Source: Comamonadaceae bacterium CG12_big_fil_rev_8_21_14_0_65_59_15 (GTDB lineage Bacteria > Pseudomonadota > Gammaproteobacteria > Burkholderiales > Burkholderiaceae_C). From it: DNA of 64,000 bases. Location: positions 1 through 64,000 of the forward strand of contig PCUV01000060.1 of assembly GCA_002786915.1 (NCBI GenBank). The letters are read 5' to 3'. A program made the position numbers and the translations under genes. Of this stretch, positions 45,394 to 54,299 are shown in pieces (the stretch's first letter is position 1; every line of letters begins with the position of its first letter). Under the pieces are notes generated by a model. The model was given only the letters and a program-made list of their open reading frames with translations, was not told the DNA's origin and made no database searches.

Positions 45394-45722
45394 TGGCCCA
45401 GTTTGACGTGCACCGCAACAAGGGCGCGTTGCGTGAATCCGTCCCCTTCGTCGTGCTGGTGCAATCTGCACAATTTGACGGCTATCGCAGGCGCGTGGTT
45501 GTGCCTCTGGTGCGCCGCAATCTGTTGCCCGCGAACACTCCCACCGTGGGACGACGCATGAACCCGACGTTTGAGATTGACGGCATCGAGGTGGTGCTGC
45601 ACCCACTGGACATGGTGTCGGTCGCTGTTGACCAGTTGGGCGCGCCCGTGGTCTCGTTGGCTGAGCACGGTCAAAGGATTACCGATGCACTGGATGAACT
45701 GCTGACGCGGTCGTGGGGGTAA
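45393..45722 (+). CDS. ccdB: CcdB-family gyrase toxin
   Basis: This 109-residue toxin begins MAQFDVHRNKGALRESVPFV, with VVPLVRRNLLPANTPT and HPLDMVSVAVDQLGAPVVSL, typical of chromosomal CcdB. CcdB traps DNA gyrase on cleaved DNA. The terminal DELLTRSWG keeps the W/G end that contacts gyrase in F-plasmid CcdB. It is followed after 7 bp by the three-gene putative defence operon, so it may be its first functional unit or a stabiliser. Confidence 0.9.
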   Translation: MAQFDVHRNKGALRESVPFVVLVQSAQFDGYRRRVVVPLVRRNLLPANTPTVGRRMNPTFEIDGIEVVLHPLDMVSVAVDQLGAPVVSLAEHGQRITDALDELLTRSWG

Positions 45723-45729
45723 AAGGTGC

Positions 45730-47127
45730 ATGACAATTGAAACGTCCCACTTTTTCTTCACCGCGCCCTGGGAACCGGTATCCGTGCGCCGAGGCGATGC
45801 ACTTGGTCTGGGAGCTTTGGCCGATCAATTTGCCGATGCAGTAGCCCCCGATTTAAGCAACCGCATCAGCGACGGCCGCTGGGTCACGCTGTTGGCTTGG
45901 AGCCTGGTGCAATCACACCAGGTCTTTCAGGCCAGCGGTGGGCGATCGGTGGTGACGCGCCAAGAGCAAAACCAGCGCTATGCTTGGTTGCGTCCACTGG
46001 AACTGCTGTGGGTGGCGCGCACCATTAGCCTGCTCAAGGCAGACACAGAAGACTGGAAGCAGCGCCCATTGTCCGGGCGTCGCCGGGTTGCGCCTTGGGT
46101 TGAAGAAGGCATGAAAGCAGACCGCTTCGGCATGACCCCCAAGCAATTTCAGGCCTACCGCCAAACCGGACCTTACGGCGGCTACCGGCGGGCGTTCCGA
46201 AAGTGGCCAGGTTTGACCATCGGTGACGGCTGGACACCTGGCCCGCAAAGCGTGGCACTGGCGCGCTGGCTCGATGACAAACTCAAAGGCGCACGCCTGC
46301 AACTTGCCGAGGATGTGAGCCGCAGCGCGAAGATGGCACGCAACAAAGAGGGGCGTGACAGCGAAAACAAGTGGTGGCTTGAACACTGGCAAACTTTTGA
46401 TCAAGCTGACAAAGCGGCTGAACTCAACACATTGCCTCGCCAGCGTGGCGACTTCTCTGAGTTGGCCGAGGCAGTGTTGCTTAAGCCGCTCATTTTTGGC
46501 CAAGATGCAGCGGGCGACATGCGATTGACAATCGTGCAGTCCATCGCCAAATCCGGGGCAACCGACCATGTGTCGCTGTGTCAATATCTGAGCCAACACT
46601 TCAGCAGCGACCCGACGATTGCCCGCTTAGCCACTTTTTCACGCCTGGCTGATGCAGGTCTGGATGCCATGAATTACATCAATGAGGCGCTCAAGCGTGA
46701 GCCCAAGGTGGCATTGGCCGACGTCGCCAGGGGTGGCGCCGCCAAAGAGGTTTGCAAAGCGCTTCAAGAAGCGGCACAAGGTTGGCTGGCGGTGCAAGCC
46801 GGGTCGGCAGCGCAAGCAACGACGCTACGCCATGCCGATGCCGCCGACCGCTTTGCGCAGACCATGGCCGCCAGCGCTGTGCCACTGGATTGTTTTCGCC
46901 AGTTGCTGCGTCACCACGAAACCTATGGCGGTGGTTTGCGGTGGTTCGTTTTGCGTGATGCGCACGTTGAAGCCCGCACCCTTTCAAAGGGCGAGGCTTC
47001 ACGTTACGGATTTCGCTTGTGGGCCTTGTGCCGCTTGGCAGTGCAGTGCGGTGTTTTGACCAAGATGCCCAAAGCCTTGCATGACGACATTGAACTAGAC
47101 AACGACGATGACGACGATGCGCAATGA
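45730..47127 (+). CDS. Hypothetical protein of the Tdp1-like/SNF2 operon
   Basis: This 465-residue protein (MTIETSHFFFTAPWEPVSVR) matches no family I recognise. Visible features are GRWVTLLAWSLVQSHQVFQA near residue 50, a basic central part (residues 110-200, RPLSGRRRVAPWVEE and RRAFRKWPG), a helical C-terminal half, and an extremely acidic tail (ELDNDDDDDAQ). No membrane segment, nuclease motif or NTP-binding motif is evident. It begins 7 bp after ccdB and overlaps the next gene by 20 bp, so it is a core component of the three-gene unit, perhaps the scaffold or recognition subunit. An acidic tail could mimic DNA or keep the complex inactive (inference). Confidence 0.75.
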   Translation: MTIETSHFFFTAPWEPVSVRRGDALGLGALADQFADAVAPDLSNRISDGRWVTLLAWSLVQSHQVFQASGGRSVVTRQEQNQRYAWLRPLELLWVARTISLLKADTEDWKQRPLSGRRRVAPWVEEGMKADRFGMTPKQFQAYRQTGPYGGYRRAFRKWPGLTIGDGWTPGPQSVALARWLDDKLKGARLQLAEDVSRSAKMARNKEGRDSENKWWLEHWQTFDQADKAAELNTLPRQRGDFSELAEAVLLKPLIFGQDAAGDMRLTIVQSIAKSGATDHVSLCQYLSQHFSSDPTIARLATFSRLADAGLDAMNYINEALKREPKVALADVARGGAAKEVCKALQEAAQGWLAVQAGSAAQATTLRHADAADRFAQTMAASAVPLDCFRQLLRHHETYGGGLRWFVLRDAHVEARTLSKGEASRYGFRLWALCRLAVQCGVLTKMPKALHDDIELDNDDDDDAQ

Positions 47128-49111
47128 CACCGGTTTTGGCTGGCAGACGCTGATTAAATCTGCCGCACCGCAAGGTTGTGCCTTGGCGGGCGCCCTGTTG
47201 ACCACCTACGATCGGGCCGAGGCGCGCTTGCTGTCCGAAACCCTGCTACCAGAGTGGCTGGCGCTTAGCCATATGCAGGGTGATGCTGATGCGCTGGAGC
47301 AGGCCAGTTTTTCACTTGAGCTGGATGCCCGGCTGAAAAATTTGCACAACCGCATCGTGGTGGTTTCCTCGACTCTACGAGAAGACCACGTTGAGGCGCA
47401 GGGTGCCGCTGCTGATGACGGCTTGTACCCTTGGATCTGGCGCTCAATCCGGCAACGCACGGTCGGCAAAACTGGCCAAGCCGTGCAGCACGCCAAACTT
47501 TGGCTGCTGCACTGGGAGCAGCCAAAGAACGAGAACAAGGATCAAGACAAACAGAATCAGGAATACCTTGAAATCGTTGTCTCTTCGGCCAATCTGACGC
47601 GCGCCGCGTTCAAGGATCAAATTCAGGCGGCCTGGCGGGTTTGTGTGCCGCTGCAGCCCAAGCCGTCAAAAGCCAGGTCAAGTGCCTGGGGGGTTTTGCC
47701 CGCCTTTGTGCGCGCCCTGGCGGACTCTTGCGGCGATGCCACGCAGCTTGACCGCTTTATTGATCTGCTGGCACGCGCTGAGTGCCCAGCAGGTGTCAGT
47801 TTTATTGCCAGTGTGCCAGGCAAACATCCGTTACGTTCGCAGTGGGGTGCAGCCGGTTTGCGCAGCGCTACCCCGTCTGGGCGAGGAGCGGTCAAAGTCT
47901 CGATCTTGAGCCCGTTTGTGGGTGCCTGGCGGTCTGATTCTCTTGAGCAATGGTGTGCGCGGTTTGAAGGCACACCGGCTCATCTTTCGCTGGCCTGGAT
48001 CGGCAAAAACCATCCATGGGAGCCAAACTGGCTATTGCCCGCCGCAACGTTGACAGAGTTGGCGGCGGCAGGCTGCACGCTATTGCAGCTTACGTTAGAG
48101 CCCGGCAATGACCAACTCTCGCATCATTTTAATAGCGAACATCACAGCAAAGACGGGCGCTGGAGTCATGCCAAGCTGTATGCATTCCAACGTGGTAATT
48201 CGCGTCGGCTGCTGCTGACATCGGCCAATTTCAGCCAGGCAGCTTGGGGCAAACGGGCCACCAATGGTGGCCTGAGCATCGACAACTTTGAACTCGGGGT
48301 CTGCATTGAACAGGCTGCCTGGCCACTGGGTCAATTGACCGCATTTGCCACGCTTGAGAACCTTGCCACGCGCAATGTCAAACTGATTCGGAGCCGTTGT
48401 TTGATCCCATGGGCCGAGGCCTCATGGGACGGCAAGCACATCCGGCTTGGATGCAAATGCCAGTCGGCCTTGACGGGCGAGGTCTTTAGCCGCAAAGCCC
48501 CGTTGAAAATAGCGCGATGGCAGTCTGGCAGCGGTGCCTTGTTGTCGGCGCAAATAGCTTGGACAGATACCAAAAACTTGCCGCAGTCGGTGGCGCTGCA
48601 CTGCGAAACTGAAACCTTGAATGTGCCGATTTTTGATACGCGGGAACCCGCAGCACGGGAACAGTCGTTTCCTGAAGAAATAACGCAAGCCGATGTGCAA
48701 GCGCTTAGTGACCAACTGCTGCTGGAGCGCTACGGTGGCAAAGCGGTGACTGAGGATGAAACTGACGCTGCGACCAATTTTGACCGCGCTGTCACCGATG
48801 ATGACGAAGCCCTGGGCGATGACGGCACGCTTGGCCAAAAACAGGACATCCCAGGCGATGCGGCGTTAGCCGACAGCTATGCCGTGGCAAGTTTTGTCCT
48901 GGCGCGTCAGATGCTGGACATTGTGGACAACTGGGCCAAATTGGTGACGCAAGCCCGGCAGGGTTCCAGTGCCTTCATGTTGGATGGTTTACGGCGCGAT
49001 GGCAACCTGCTGATGGCGGCGTTCATGCGAAAAGCCAGTGCTGAAAACGGCATGGGTGCACGACTGGCAGCCGAAGAATTGGCCTTGCGTCTGAAACATT
49101 GGGATCAATGA
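47108..49111 (+). CDS. Phospholipase D-superfamily protein, Tdp1-like, with two HxK...N motifs
   Basis: This 667-residue protein has motif 1 QHAKLWLLHW (127-136) with SSANLTRAAF (159-168). Motif 2 is SHAKLYAFQR (353-362) followed by LLTSANFSQAAWG (369-381) and DNFELGVCI (392-400). H-x-K then N within S-A-N-x-S-x-A-A-W-G and a later ELGV is the arrangement of tyrosyl-DNA phosphodiesterase 1, and the usual Asp of HKD enzymes is absent. The likely chemistry is phosphodiester or protein-DNA adduct cleavage by a covalent histidine intermediate. An acidic linker lies near 560-590 (TEDETDAATNFDRAVTDDDE). The gene is 3 bp before the helicase gene. Function is inferred. Confidence 0.8.
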   Translation: MTTMRNDTGFGWQTLIKSAAPQGCALAGALLTTYDRAEARLLSETLLPEWLALSHMQGDADALEQASFSLELDARLKNLHNRIVVVSSTLREDHVEAQGAAADDGLYPWIWRSIRQRTVGKTGQAVQHAKLWLLHWEQPKNENKDQDKQNQEYLEIVVSSANLTRAAFKDQIQAAWRVCVPLQPKPSKARSSAWGVLPAFVRALADSCGDATQLDRFIDLLARAECPAGVSFIASVPGKHPLRSQWGAAGLRSATPSGRGAVKVSILSPFVGAWRSDSLEQWCARFEGTPAHLSLAWIGKNHPWEPNWLLPAATLTELAAAGCTLLQLTLEPGNDQLSHHFNSEHHSKDGRWSHAKLYAFQRGNSRRLLLTSANFSQAAWGKRATNGGLSIDNFELGVCIEQAAWPLGQLTAFATLENLATRNVKLIRSRCLIPWAEASWDGKHIRLGCKCQSALTGEVFSRKAPLKIARWQSGSGALLSAQIAWTDTKNLPQSVALHCETETLNVPIFDTREPAAREQSFPEEITQADVQALSDQLLLERYGGKAVTEDETDAATNFDRAVTDDDEALGDDGTLGQKQDIPGDAALADSYAVASFVLARQMLDIVDNWAKLVTQARQGSSAFMLDGLRRDGNLLMAAFMRKASAENGMGARLAAEELALRLKHWDQ

Positions 49112-49114
49112 ACC

Positions 49115-51253
49115 ATGCTGCCTGTCGACAAACTGAGCAACTATTCGGCAACCCAATGGCGGTTTTTGTCCAATCCGAAAAAATACGTGAATGCCAGTCA
49201 AACGACCGAGCGACCTCTGGCACTTGAAAGCACCCGGCGCCAATTTTTAACCGCTGAAGATATTCTGGTCCGGCTCGGCGGCTGTTGTGGCGAAGATGTG
49301 CGCAAAGGGGTGTTGTTGGCTGATGATGTGGGACTGGGCAAAACCACGGTGGCGGCTTTGGTGGCGTGGGTGTTTGCGTCAGCGGGTGAAAAGCGCAGCG
49401 TGCGGATTTTGGCCCCCAATGATGTGATGGTGCGGCGCTGGGAGGCAGAGCTTAAGTTCCACGTTGAATTGCTCAAAAAATGCGCGACCAATTTGCTGGA
49501 TATTCACGCAAAGCGCATCAAATCTGCTGCCAATAATCTGACAGTAGGCTCTATTCAAGTAGTGAAACACTCTTACGCAGGCAATGGCAAAACCCTTCAA
49601 TGTGACTTGTTGATCGTTGATGAAGCGCATCGGGCTAAGGGCGAGGGCACGGCGTTCAGCGATGCTCTCAAATTTCAGAGCAAAAAAGCCAAGCGGGTGC
49701 TGATTCTGACCGCCACACCGTTTTCGATCCATCTTGCCGAGTTGAACCGGATGCTGACTTTGGTGGGTGCCGGGCACGCCCACGCGGCGGTTAGAAGTTT
49801 CAGCCAGGCGCTCGATAAAATTTATAGCGATCCGCCCTCTCGTCGTGTGGATGCCACTGCCAAAAACCTGATAGCCAAAGCGACCGAGGCGATCAATAAA
49901 ATTCAGAAACACGTCGTCCGCCACAGCGTCGATGATCTGCCTGAAGAGAAAGCTTCGCTGGGCCTGTGTGAAGAATGGAAGCTTGCGGAAACAAAGGCCA
50001 GCGCGGACGAGCTGGAGTTGCTGCTGCGGATGGATCGCCTGCTGCGCATTGCCAAAAGCGCGGGCTTGGTCATCAAGGTTGCCACCAACGATGCCCGCTT
50101 TCATGTCGGCTGGCAGCACTTTGATGATATCTTGGGTAAGCTTAGGGAGCCCATCAAAACGCTTGGCGAACCCGACAAGTCGTTGATCGAAAGCCACCGG
50201 CGGCACATCGAAATAATGCGCAAAAAGGTCGGCCCGCATTCCAAGATGTCGGCTGTGGCTAAAGAAGTGGTCGGTATCGTGGGCCAAGGTGAAAAGTTGG
50301 GTCATGACGAAAAGGTGGTCATTTTTTGCCATCACATCGCCACCGCCCAGGAATTGACCCTGTGCCTGGCAGCCGAAATTCCACCGCTGACGCCCACGAC
50401 CAAACTCGATACCGAGGTATGGCAAGCGGCGTGGCAGCAGGTGTTTGAAGTCTTGGAAGAAGCGCAACAAAACCCCAACTTGTGTTTAACGTTCATTGAC
50501 TGGCTCTGCTCGGACATGATTTGCGCCCAAACGCAAAGCTGGTTCAGCAACACCCCGCGATCAAAGACGGCACTGGTCAACGCGTTGAACAAGCAGCACC
50601 CACGCCATCATCCCACGGAAACCATTGCGAACGCTGCGCGTAGCCTTTTTCAAGCGCTGTTGAAATCAAAGTCTGGCAAGGGGGTGTTGGCGGCCAACTG
50701 CCTTGAAATGATGCCGGGTGTTACCGGAAAAAATTCGACAGGGCGAGTATTGGGCGTTTGTGAGCCCAAAGCTAACGCCGCCTTGTTCATGCGCAACAAC
50801 CAGCCCGACACCGTGATCCAGGTGTTTGGCAGCCCATTTGGCCCGGACGTGTTGGTCGTCACCGACCAGTTGTCCGAAGGCATTGACCTACATCACTATT
50901 GCCGCCATTTGATTCACTATGAACTCGATGCCAGCCCAATCCGCACCGTGCAGCGCAATGGGCGCATTCGCCGGGTGCAAAGCTGGGCCGCAGTCACTGG
51001 CGAAAAAATTCGCTACGCCTATCCGGCGTTTGGTGGCACGCGGGATGAGCGTCTGGTGGACATCATGAAAAAGCGCGTGGCTACTTTCTCGCTGCTCTTG
51101 GGTGGTGTGTCAGACTTTGACGCTTTGGACCTTGACCAGACCAGCGCCGCCGACGAAGACTGGCGCCGCGCGGTGGTGCAACAGGCGCAACGAGAGCTCA
51201 AAAAAGTAGGCGGCAAGCTGGTGGCCCGCAAGCCAGGGCAAGCCGAGCTGTAA
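49115..51253 (+). CDS. SNF2/superfamily 2 helicase of the putative defence operon
   Basis: This 712-residue ATPase has an N-terminal lead-in, then Walker A LLADDVGLGKTT (67-78), Ia-like RILAPNDVMVRRWE, DEAH at 169-172 (LLIVDEAHRAKGEG), motif III LTATPFS (198-204), motif V SEGIDLH (587-593) and motif VI VQRNGRIRR (612-620). The two RecA cores are separated by a long helical insertion (about 210-390), and a further inserted region at 420-560 splits the second core. It lacks a nuclease or methylase domain. ADD-GLGKT is SNF2/RapA-like, pointing to a duplex translocase on DNA or DNA-protein complexes. It is third in the operon, 3 bp after the Tdp1-like gene. Confidence 0.85.
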   Translation: MLPVDKLSNYSATQWRFLSNPKKYVNASQTTERPLALESTRRQFLTAEDILVRLGGCCGEDVRKGVLLADDVGLGKTTVAALVAWVFASAGEKRSVRILAPNDVMVRRWEAELKFHVELLKKCATNLLDIHAKRIKSAANNLTVGSIQVVKHSYAGNGKTLQCDLLIVDEAHRAKGEGTAFSDALKFQSKKAKRVLILTATPFSIHLAELNRMLTLVGAGHAHAAVRSFSQALDKIYSDPPSRRVDATAKNLIAKATEAINKIQKHVVRHSVDDLPEEKASLGLCEEWKLAETKASADELELLLRMDRLLRIAKSAGLVIKVATNDARFHVGWQHFDDILGKLREPIKTLGEPDKSLIESHRRHIEIMRKKVGPHSKMSAVAKEVVGIVGQGEKLGHDEKVVIFCHHIATAQELTLCLAAEIPPLTPTTKLDTEVWQAAWQQVFEVLEEAQQNPNLCLTFIDWLCSDMICAQTQSWFSNTPRSKTALVNALNKQHPRHHPTETIANAARSLFQALLKSKSGKGVLAANCLEMMPGVTGKNSTGRVLGVCEPKANAALFMRNNQPDTVIQVFGSPFGPDVLVVTDQLSEGIDLHHYCRHLIHYELDASPIRTVQRNGRIRRVQSWAAVTGEKIRYAYPAFGGTRDERLVDIMKKRVATFSLLLGGVSDFDALDLDQTSAADEDWRRAVVQQAQRELKKVGGKLVARKPGQAEL

Positions 51254-51321
51254 AAGCTGACTACCCGTTGTGACGGATCAACAGCCATGCAATCGCTCGG
51301 GGCGGCAGTGCCATAATCCGC

Positions 51322-51562
51322 CCCGCTAGAGGTGCCGCCCGGTCGGGTGGCTGAGAAAAACTCTTAGGGTCAATCCTGCCATGGTTTGGGCAGTTGGCCG
51401 TCGGATTCGGGATGCGATGCTAGGCGCATAGCGCGTAGTGTGGCACAGCCACATGAGCGTTATGCAACAACGCAGCGCGCCCTAAGCTGGCGAGCCAAGT
51501 GCTCGAGCCATGGCAGGACTGACCCATCACCTGATCTGGGTCATGCCAGCGTAGGAAAGCGT
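51322..51562 (+). promoter_or_regulatory. TPP (thiamine pyrophosphate) riboswitch with an extra structured insertion
   Basis: The conserved THI-box elements are present: GAGGTGCC, P3 hairpin GCCGCCCG-GT-CGGGTGGC, GGCTGAGAA, and ACCTGATCTGGGTCATGCCA followed by GCGTAGGAAA. P2 would pair AGAG (51328) with CTCT (51361). Between P2 and P4, where a few nucleotides are usual, lies about 160 nt closed by a stem of roughly 17 bp (51367-51384 with 51508-51525) with nested hairpins such as TGTGGC-ACA-GCCACA. It controls thiM 50 nt downstream. Ligand identity is certain from motifs; effect of the insertion is unknown. Upstream GGGGCGG/CCGCCCC (51298-51325) could terminate the helicase operon. Confidence 0.92.
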
Positions 51563-51612
51563 CAAACCCTTTGCCCCCGTGTGCTGCGCCCCGGTCTCAA
51601 CCTGGGCTTGCC

Positions 51613-52452
51613 ATGACCACTGCTTCATCCGTTTTGCATCCTTCTGACCTGTGGGCCGACGTGCTGGCTGTACGCAGCGGGCACCCGCTGGTGCATTCCA
51701 TCACCAACCTGGTGGTCATGAACTACAACGCCAATGTGCTGCTGGCCATGGGTGCCGCGCCGGTGATGGCGCACGCGCACGAAGAGGTGGCCGACATGGC
51801 CGCCATCGCGCAGGCGCTGGTGCTCAACATTGGCACGCTCGAGCCGTACTGGATCGAGAGCATGCGCCAGGCGCTGCAAATTGCCAGCAAACGGGGTATT
51901 AAAACCGTTCTCGACCCAGTAGGTGCGGGCGCAACCAGCTATAGAAATAAAAGCATTTCGGCGCTCCTGGCGGTGGCCAGCCCGAGCGTGATTCGCGGCA
52001 ATGCGTCCGAAATCATGAGCGTGGCCGGCAGCGCGGTGCAGACGCGCGGGGTCGATAGCAGCGCGGCCGTGGCCGACGCGCTACAGGCCGGGCGCGACCT
52101 GGCGCGGCAGACCGGTGGCGTGGTGTGCATCAGCGGTGAAGTCGATCAGGTGTTTGACGCGCAGGATCGTCGCGCCAGTCTGAGTAATGGCCACGAATGG
52201 ATGACGCGCATCACCGGCGTGGGCTGTTCGGCCAGCGCGCTGGTGGGCGCTTTTTGCGCCGTGCAGCCCGACGCCTGGCGCGCCACCGTGTCGGCCATGG
52301 CGTATCTGGGCGTGGCCGGTGAGGTGGCGGCCGAGCAGGTCATTGCCAGCGGCGGCGGTGTCGGCAGCCTGCAGATCGCGCTGCTGGACCAGTTGCAATT
52401 GCTCGACCAGGCCAGTTTTGCGCAACGCCTGAAACTGCACACCGCAGCGTGA
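51613..52452 (+). CDS. thiM: Hydroxyethylthiazole kinase ThiM
   Basis: This 279-residue salvage enzyme phosphorylates hydroxyethylthiazole for thiamine synthesis. Motifs are [47 protein letters not shown] and the anion-hole [15 protein letters not shown] with the catalytic cysteine. ATG 51613 is chosen by homology and distance to the riboswitch. It starts a thiMED operon driven by the TPP riboswitch. Confidence 0.96.
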   Translation: MTTASSVLHPSDLWADVLAVRSGHPLVHSITNLVVMNYNANVLLAMGAAPVMAHAHEEVADMAAIAQALVLNIGTLEPYWIESMRQALQIASKRGIKTVLDPVGAGATSYRNKSISALLAVASPSVIRGNASEIMSVAGSAVQTRGVDSSAAVADALQAGRDLARQTGGVVCISGEVDQVFDAQDRRASLSNGHEWMTRITGVGCSASALVGAFCAVQPDAWRATVSAMAYLGVAGEVAAEQVIASGGGVGSLQIALLDQLQLLDQASFAQRLKLHTAA

Positions 52453-52549
52453 TGCCGCGCCAGAGTGGTTGTGCTGTGGTTGTGCCTGGTTGCCCCGCTG
52501 ATCTGCCACGTTGCGCTGTGTGGCCGCTTGGCGACACGAAAGGTTGGCC

Positions 52550-53200
52550 ATGACGATTGACGTCTTGACGGCCCTGCGCCTGTACCTGGTGACCGACCAG
52601 CAGGCCTTGCGTGGCCGGGCGCTGCTCGACGTGGTGCAGCAGGCGGTGCAGGGTGGCGTGAGCTGCGTGCAGTTGCGCGAAAAAACTGCCAGCACGCGGG
52701 ACTTTGTGACGCTGGCTTGTGCCCTGAATGACCTATTGACCCCGCTGGGCGTGCCGTTAGTGATCAACGACCGCATCGACGTGGCGCTGGCCTGTGGCGC
52801 GCAGGGCGTGCATTTGGGGCAGTCGGATATGTCCCCCGAGCACGCCCGGCGCGTGCTGCCACCGGAGGTGTTCATCGGCTGGTCGGTTGAGACTCCTGAC
52901 GATGTGCAGCGCGCGGTCAGTTTGCCGGTGGACTACCTGGGGGTGAGCCCGGTATTTGCCACGCCCACCAAAACCGATACCGCGCCGCCCTGGGGGATGG
53001 ACGGTCTGCGCCAGGTGCGTGCCCTGACCAGGCTGCCGCTGGTGGCCATTGGTGGCATCCATGTTGGCAACGCGGCGCAGGTGCTGGCCGCCGGGGCCGA
53101 CGGGCTGGCGCTGGTCAGTGCCCTCTGTTCTGCCGACGATCCGTGCGCGGCGGCGCAGGCGTTTCAGCCATTTTTTGCGCCATCCCCAGCGTTGGGATGA
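52550..53200 (+). CDS. thiE: Thiamine-phosphate synthase ThiE
   Basis: This 216-residue TIM-barrel enzyme joins HMP-PP and thiazole phosphate. Motifs are LYLVTDQQALRGRALLDVVQ, CVQLREKTASTRDF, INDRIDVALACGAQGVHLGQ, GVSPVFATPTKTDT and AIGGIHVGNAAQVLAAGADG. The start at 52550 follows AAGG. It lies 97 bp after thiM, between it and thiD, giving the order M-E-D seen in betaproteobacteria. Confidence 0.96.
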   Translation: MTIDVLTALRLYLVTDQQALRGRALLDVVQQAVQGGVSCVQLREKTASTRDFVTLACALNDLLTPLGVPLVINDRIDVALACGAQGVHLGQSDMSPEHARRVLPPEVFIGWSVETPDDVQRAVSLPVDYLGVSPVFATPTKTDTAPPWGMDGLRQVRALTRLPLVAIGGIHVGNAAQVLAAGADGLALVSALCSADDPCAAAQAFQPFFAPSPALG

Positions 53201-53258
53201 TGGTCTGTTTTATATGTGTTTTAGGCTTCCAGCCCTTTGAATACAAGCGTGAGCAGCT

Positions 53259-54092
53259 ATGAATATTGAGAACAAACAGCGCTATGTCCGGGTCTTGTCC
53301 ATTGCGGGTTCCGACAGTGGTGGCGGTGCTGGCATCCAGGCCGACCTGAAAACCTTTGCAGCTTTGGGCTGCTTTGGCATGACGGCCATCACCGCGCTCA
53401 CCGCGCAAAACACCACCGGCGTGCGCGCCATTCACGGCGTGCCAGCCGACATGCTGCGCGATCAGATCGACGCGGTGCTGGAGGACATTGGCGCAGACGC
53501 GGTCAAGATTGGCATGTTGCACGCGCCCGAGATCGTGCACACGGTGGCGCAGGCGATCGACCGCCATGGGCTACAGCGCGTGGTGTTCGACCCGGTGATG
53601 GTCGCCACCAGCGGCGCCAAGCTGATCGACGACCCGGCCATCGCCGTGCTGGTGGCCGAGCTGTTTCCGCGTGCGGCGCTCATCACGCCCAACCTGGACG
53701 AAGCCGCGCTGCTGGTGGGCCAAGCGTTGCACACGCCGCAGGACATGGCGCAAGCCGCGCAGGCGCTGCTTGACCAAGGCGCGCAGGCGGTGCTGCTCAA
53801 GGGCGGGCACCTGGCCGGTAACAACGTGGTGGACGTGCTGCTGCAGCGCGGGGCCGAGCCGCTGTGGATGCAAGCGCCGCGCATCGCTACGGGCAACACG
53901 CATGGCACCGGTTGCACCTTGTCCAGCGCCATTGCCGCGCACCTGGCGCTCGGAGCGGCGCTGCCCGAAGCCGTGCAGCAAGCGCGCAGCTTTGTGCGCC
54001 AAGCCTTGCAAGCCGGTGCAACGGTCAAAACGGGGCAGGGCAGCGGCCCGCTGAACCACGGTTTTGCGCCACAGACGATGCAATTTCGTTAG
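53259..54092 (+). CDS. thiD: Hydroxymethylpyrimidine/phosphomethylpyrimidine kinase ThiD
   Basis: This 277-residue ribokinase-fold kinase makes HMP-PP. Diagnostic are [60 protein letters not shown] and [17 protein letters not shown] with the catalytic aspartate region. It is last in the thiamine operon and 58 bp after thiE. Confidence 0.96.
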   Translation: MNIENKQRYVRVLSIAGSDSGGGAGIQADLKTFAALGCFGMTAITALTAQNTTGVRAIHGVPADMLRDQIDAVLEDIGADAVKIGMLHAPEIVHTVAQAIDRHGLQRVVFDPVMVATSGAKLIDDPAIAVLVAELFPRAALITPNLDEAALLVGQALHTPQDMAQAAQALLDQGAQAVLLKGGHLAGNNVVDVLLQRGAEPLWMQAPRIATGNTHGTGCTLSSAIAAHLALGAALPEAVQQARSFVRQALQAGATVKTGQGSGPLNHGFAPQTMQFR

Positions 54093-54108
54093 TCCGGCCC
54101 CGGTTGGA

Positions 54109-54156
54109 TGCGACATTTGTCGCATTTTGTGTGGCGACAGGTGTCGCACTGCGACA
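54109..54156. promoter_or_regulatory. Cluster of GCGACA/TGTCGC inverted repeats before coq7
   Basis: GCGACA-N2-TGTCGC occurs twice (54110-54123 and 54134-54147) with centres exactly 24 bp apart. A further GCGACA at 54151 makes TGTCGCA-C-TGCGACA (54142-54156). Five identical half-sites in 47 bp strongly suggest a cooperative regulator site. They lie between thiD and coq7, about 145-190 bp upstream of the latter. The factor is unknown. The remaining bases to 54299 hold nothing else I can identify. Confidence 0.6.
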
Positions 54157-54299
54157 ACTATTCTGACTCAGGGGGTGACGCACGGTGGATTGTATGCATG
54201 GGGATGCACATTCGAATCCAAGGTGTACCCATCATCGATGGCGGATCAGGTTCACAATAGCGGTCACTTTTCGCACGCTCAAGTAGCAAACTGCATTCC

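Noticed and set aside
51896..51945. Possible dispersed repeat copy in thiM
   Set aside because: The encoded LDPVGAGAT is the normal ThiM motif, so resemblance to the repeat is likely coincidental.
54200..54220. ATTCGAATCC resembling a tRNA T-loop
   Set aside because: No acceptor, D or anticodon stems can be folded around it.
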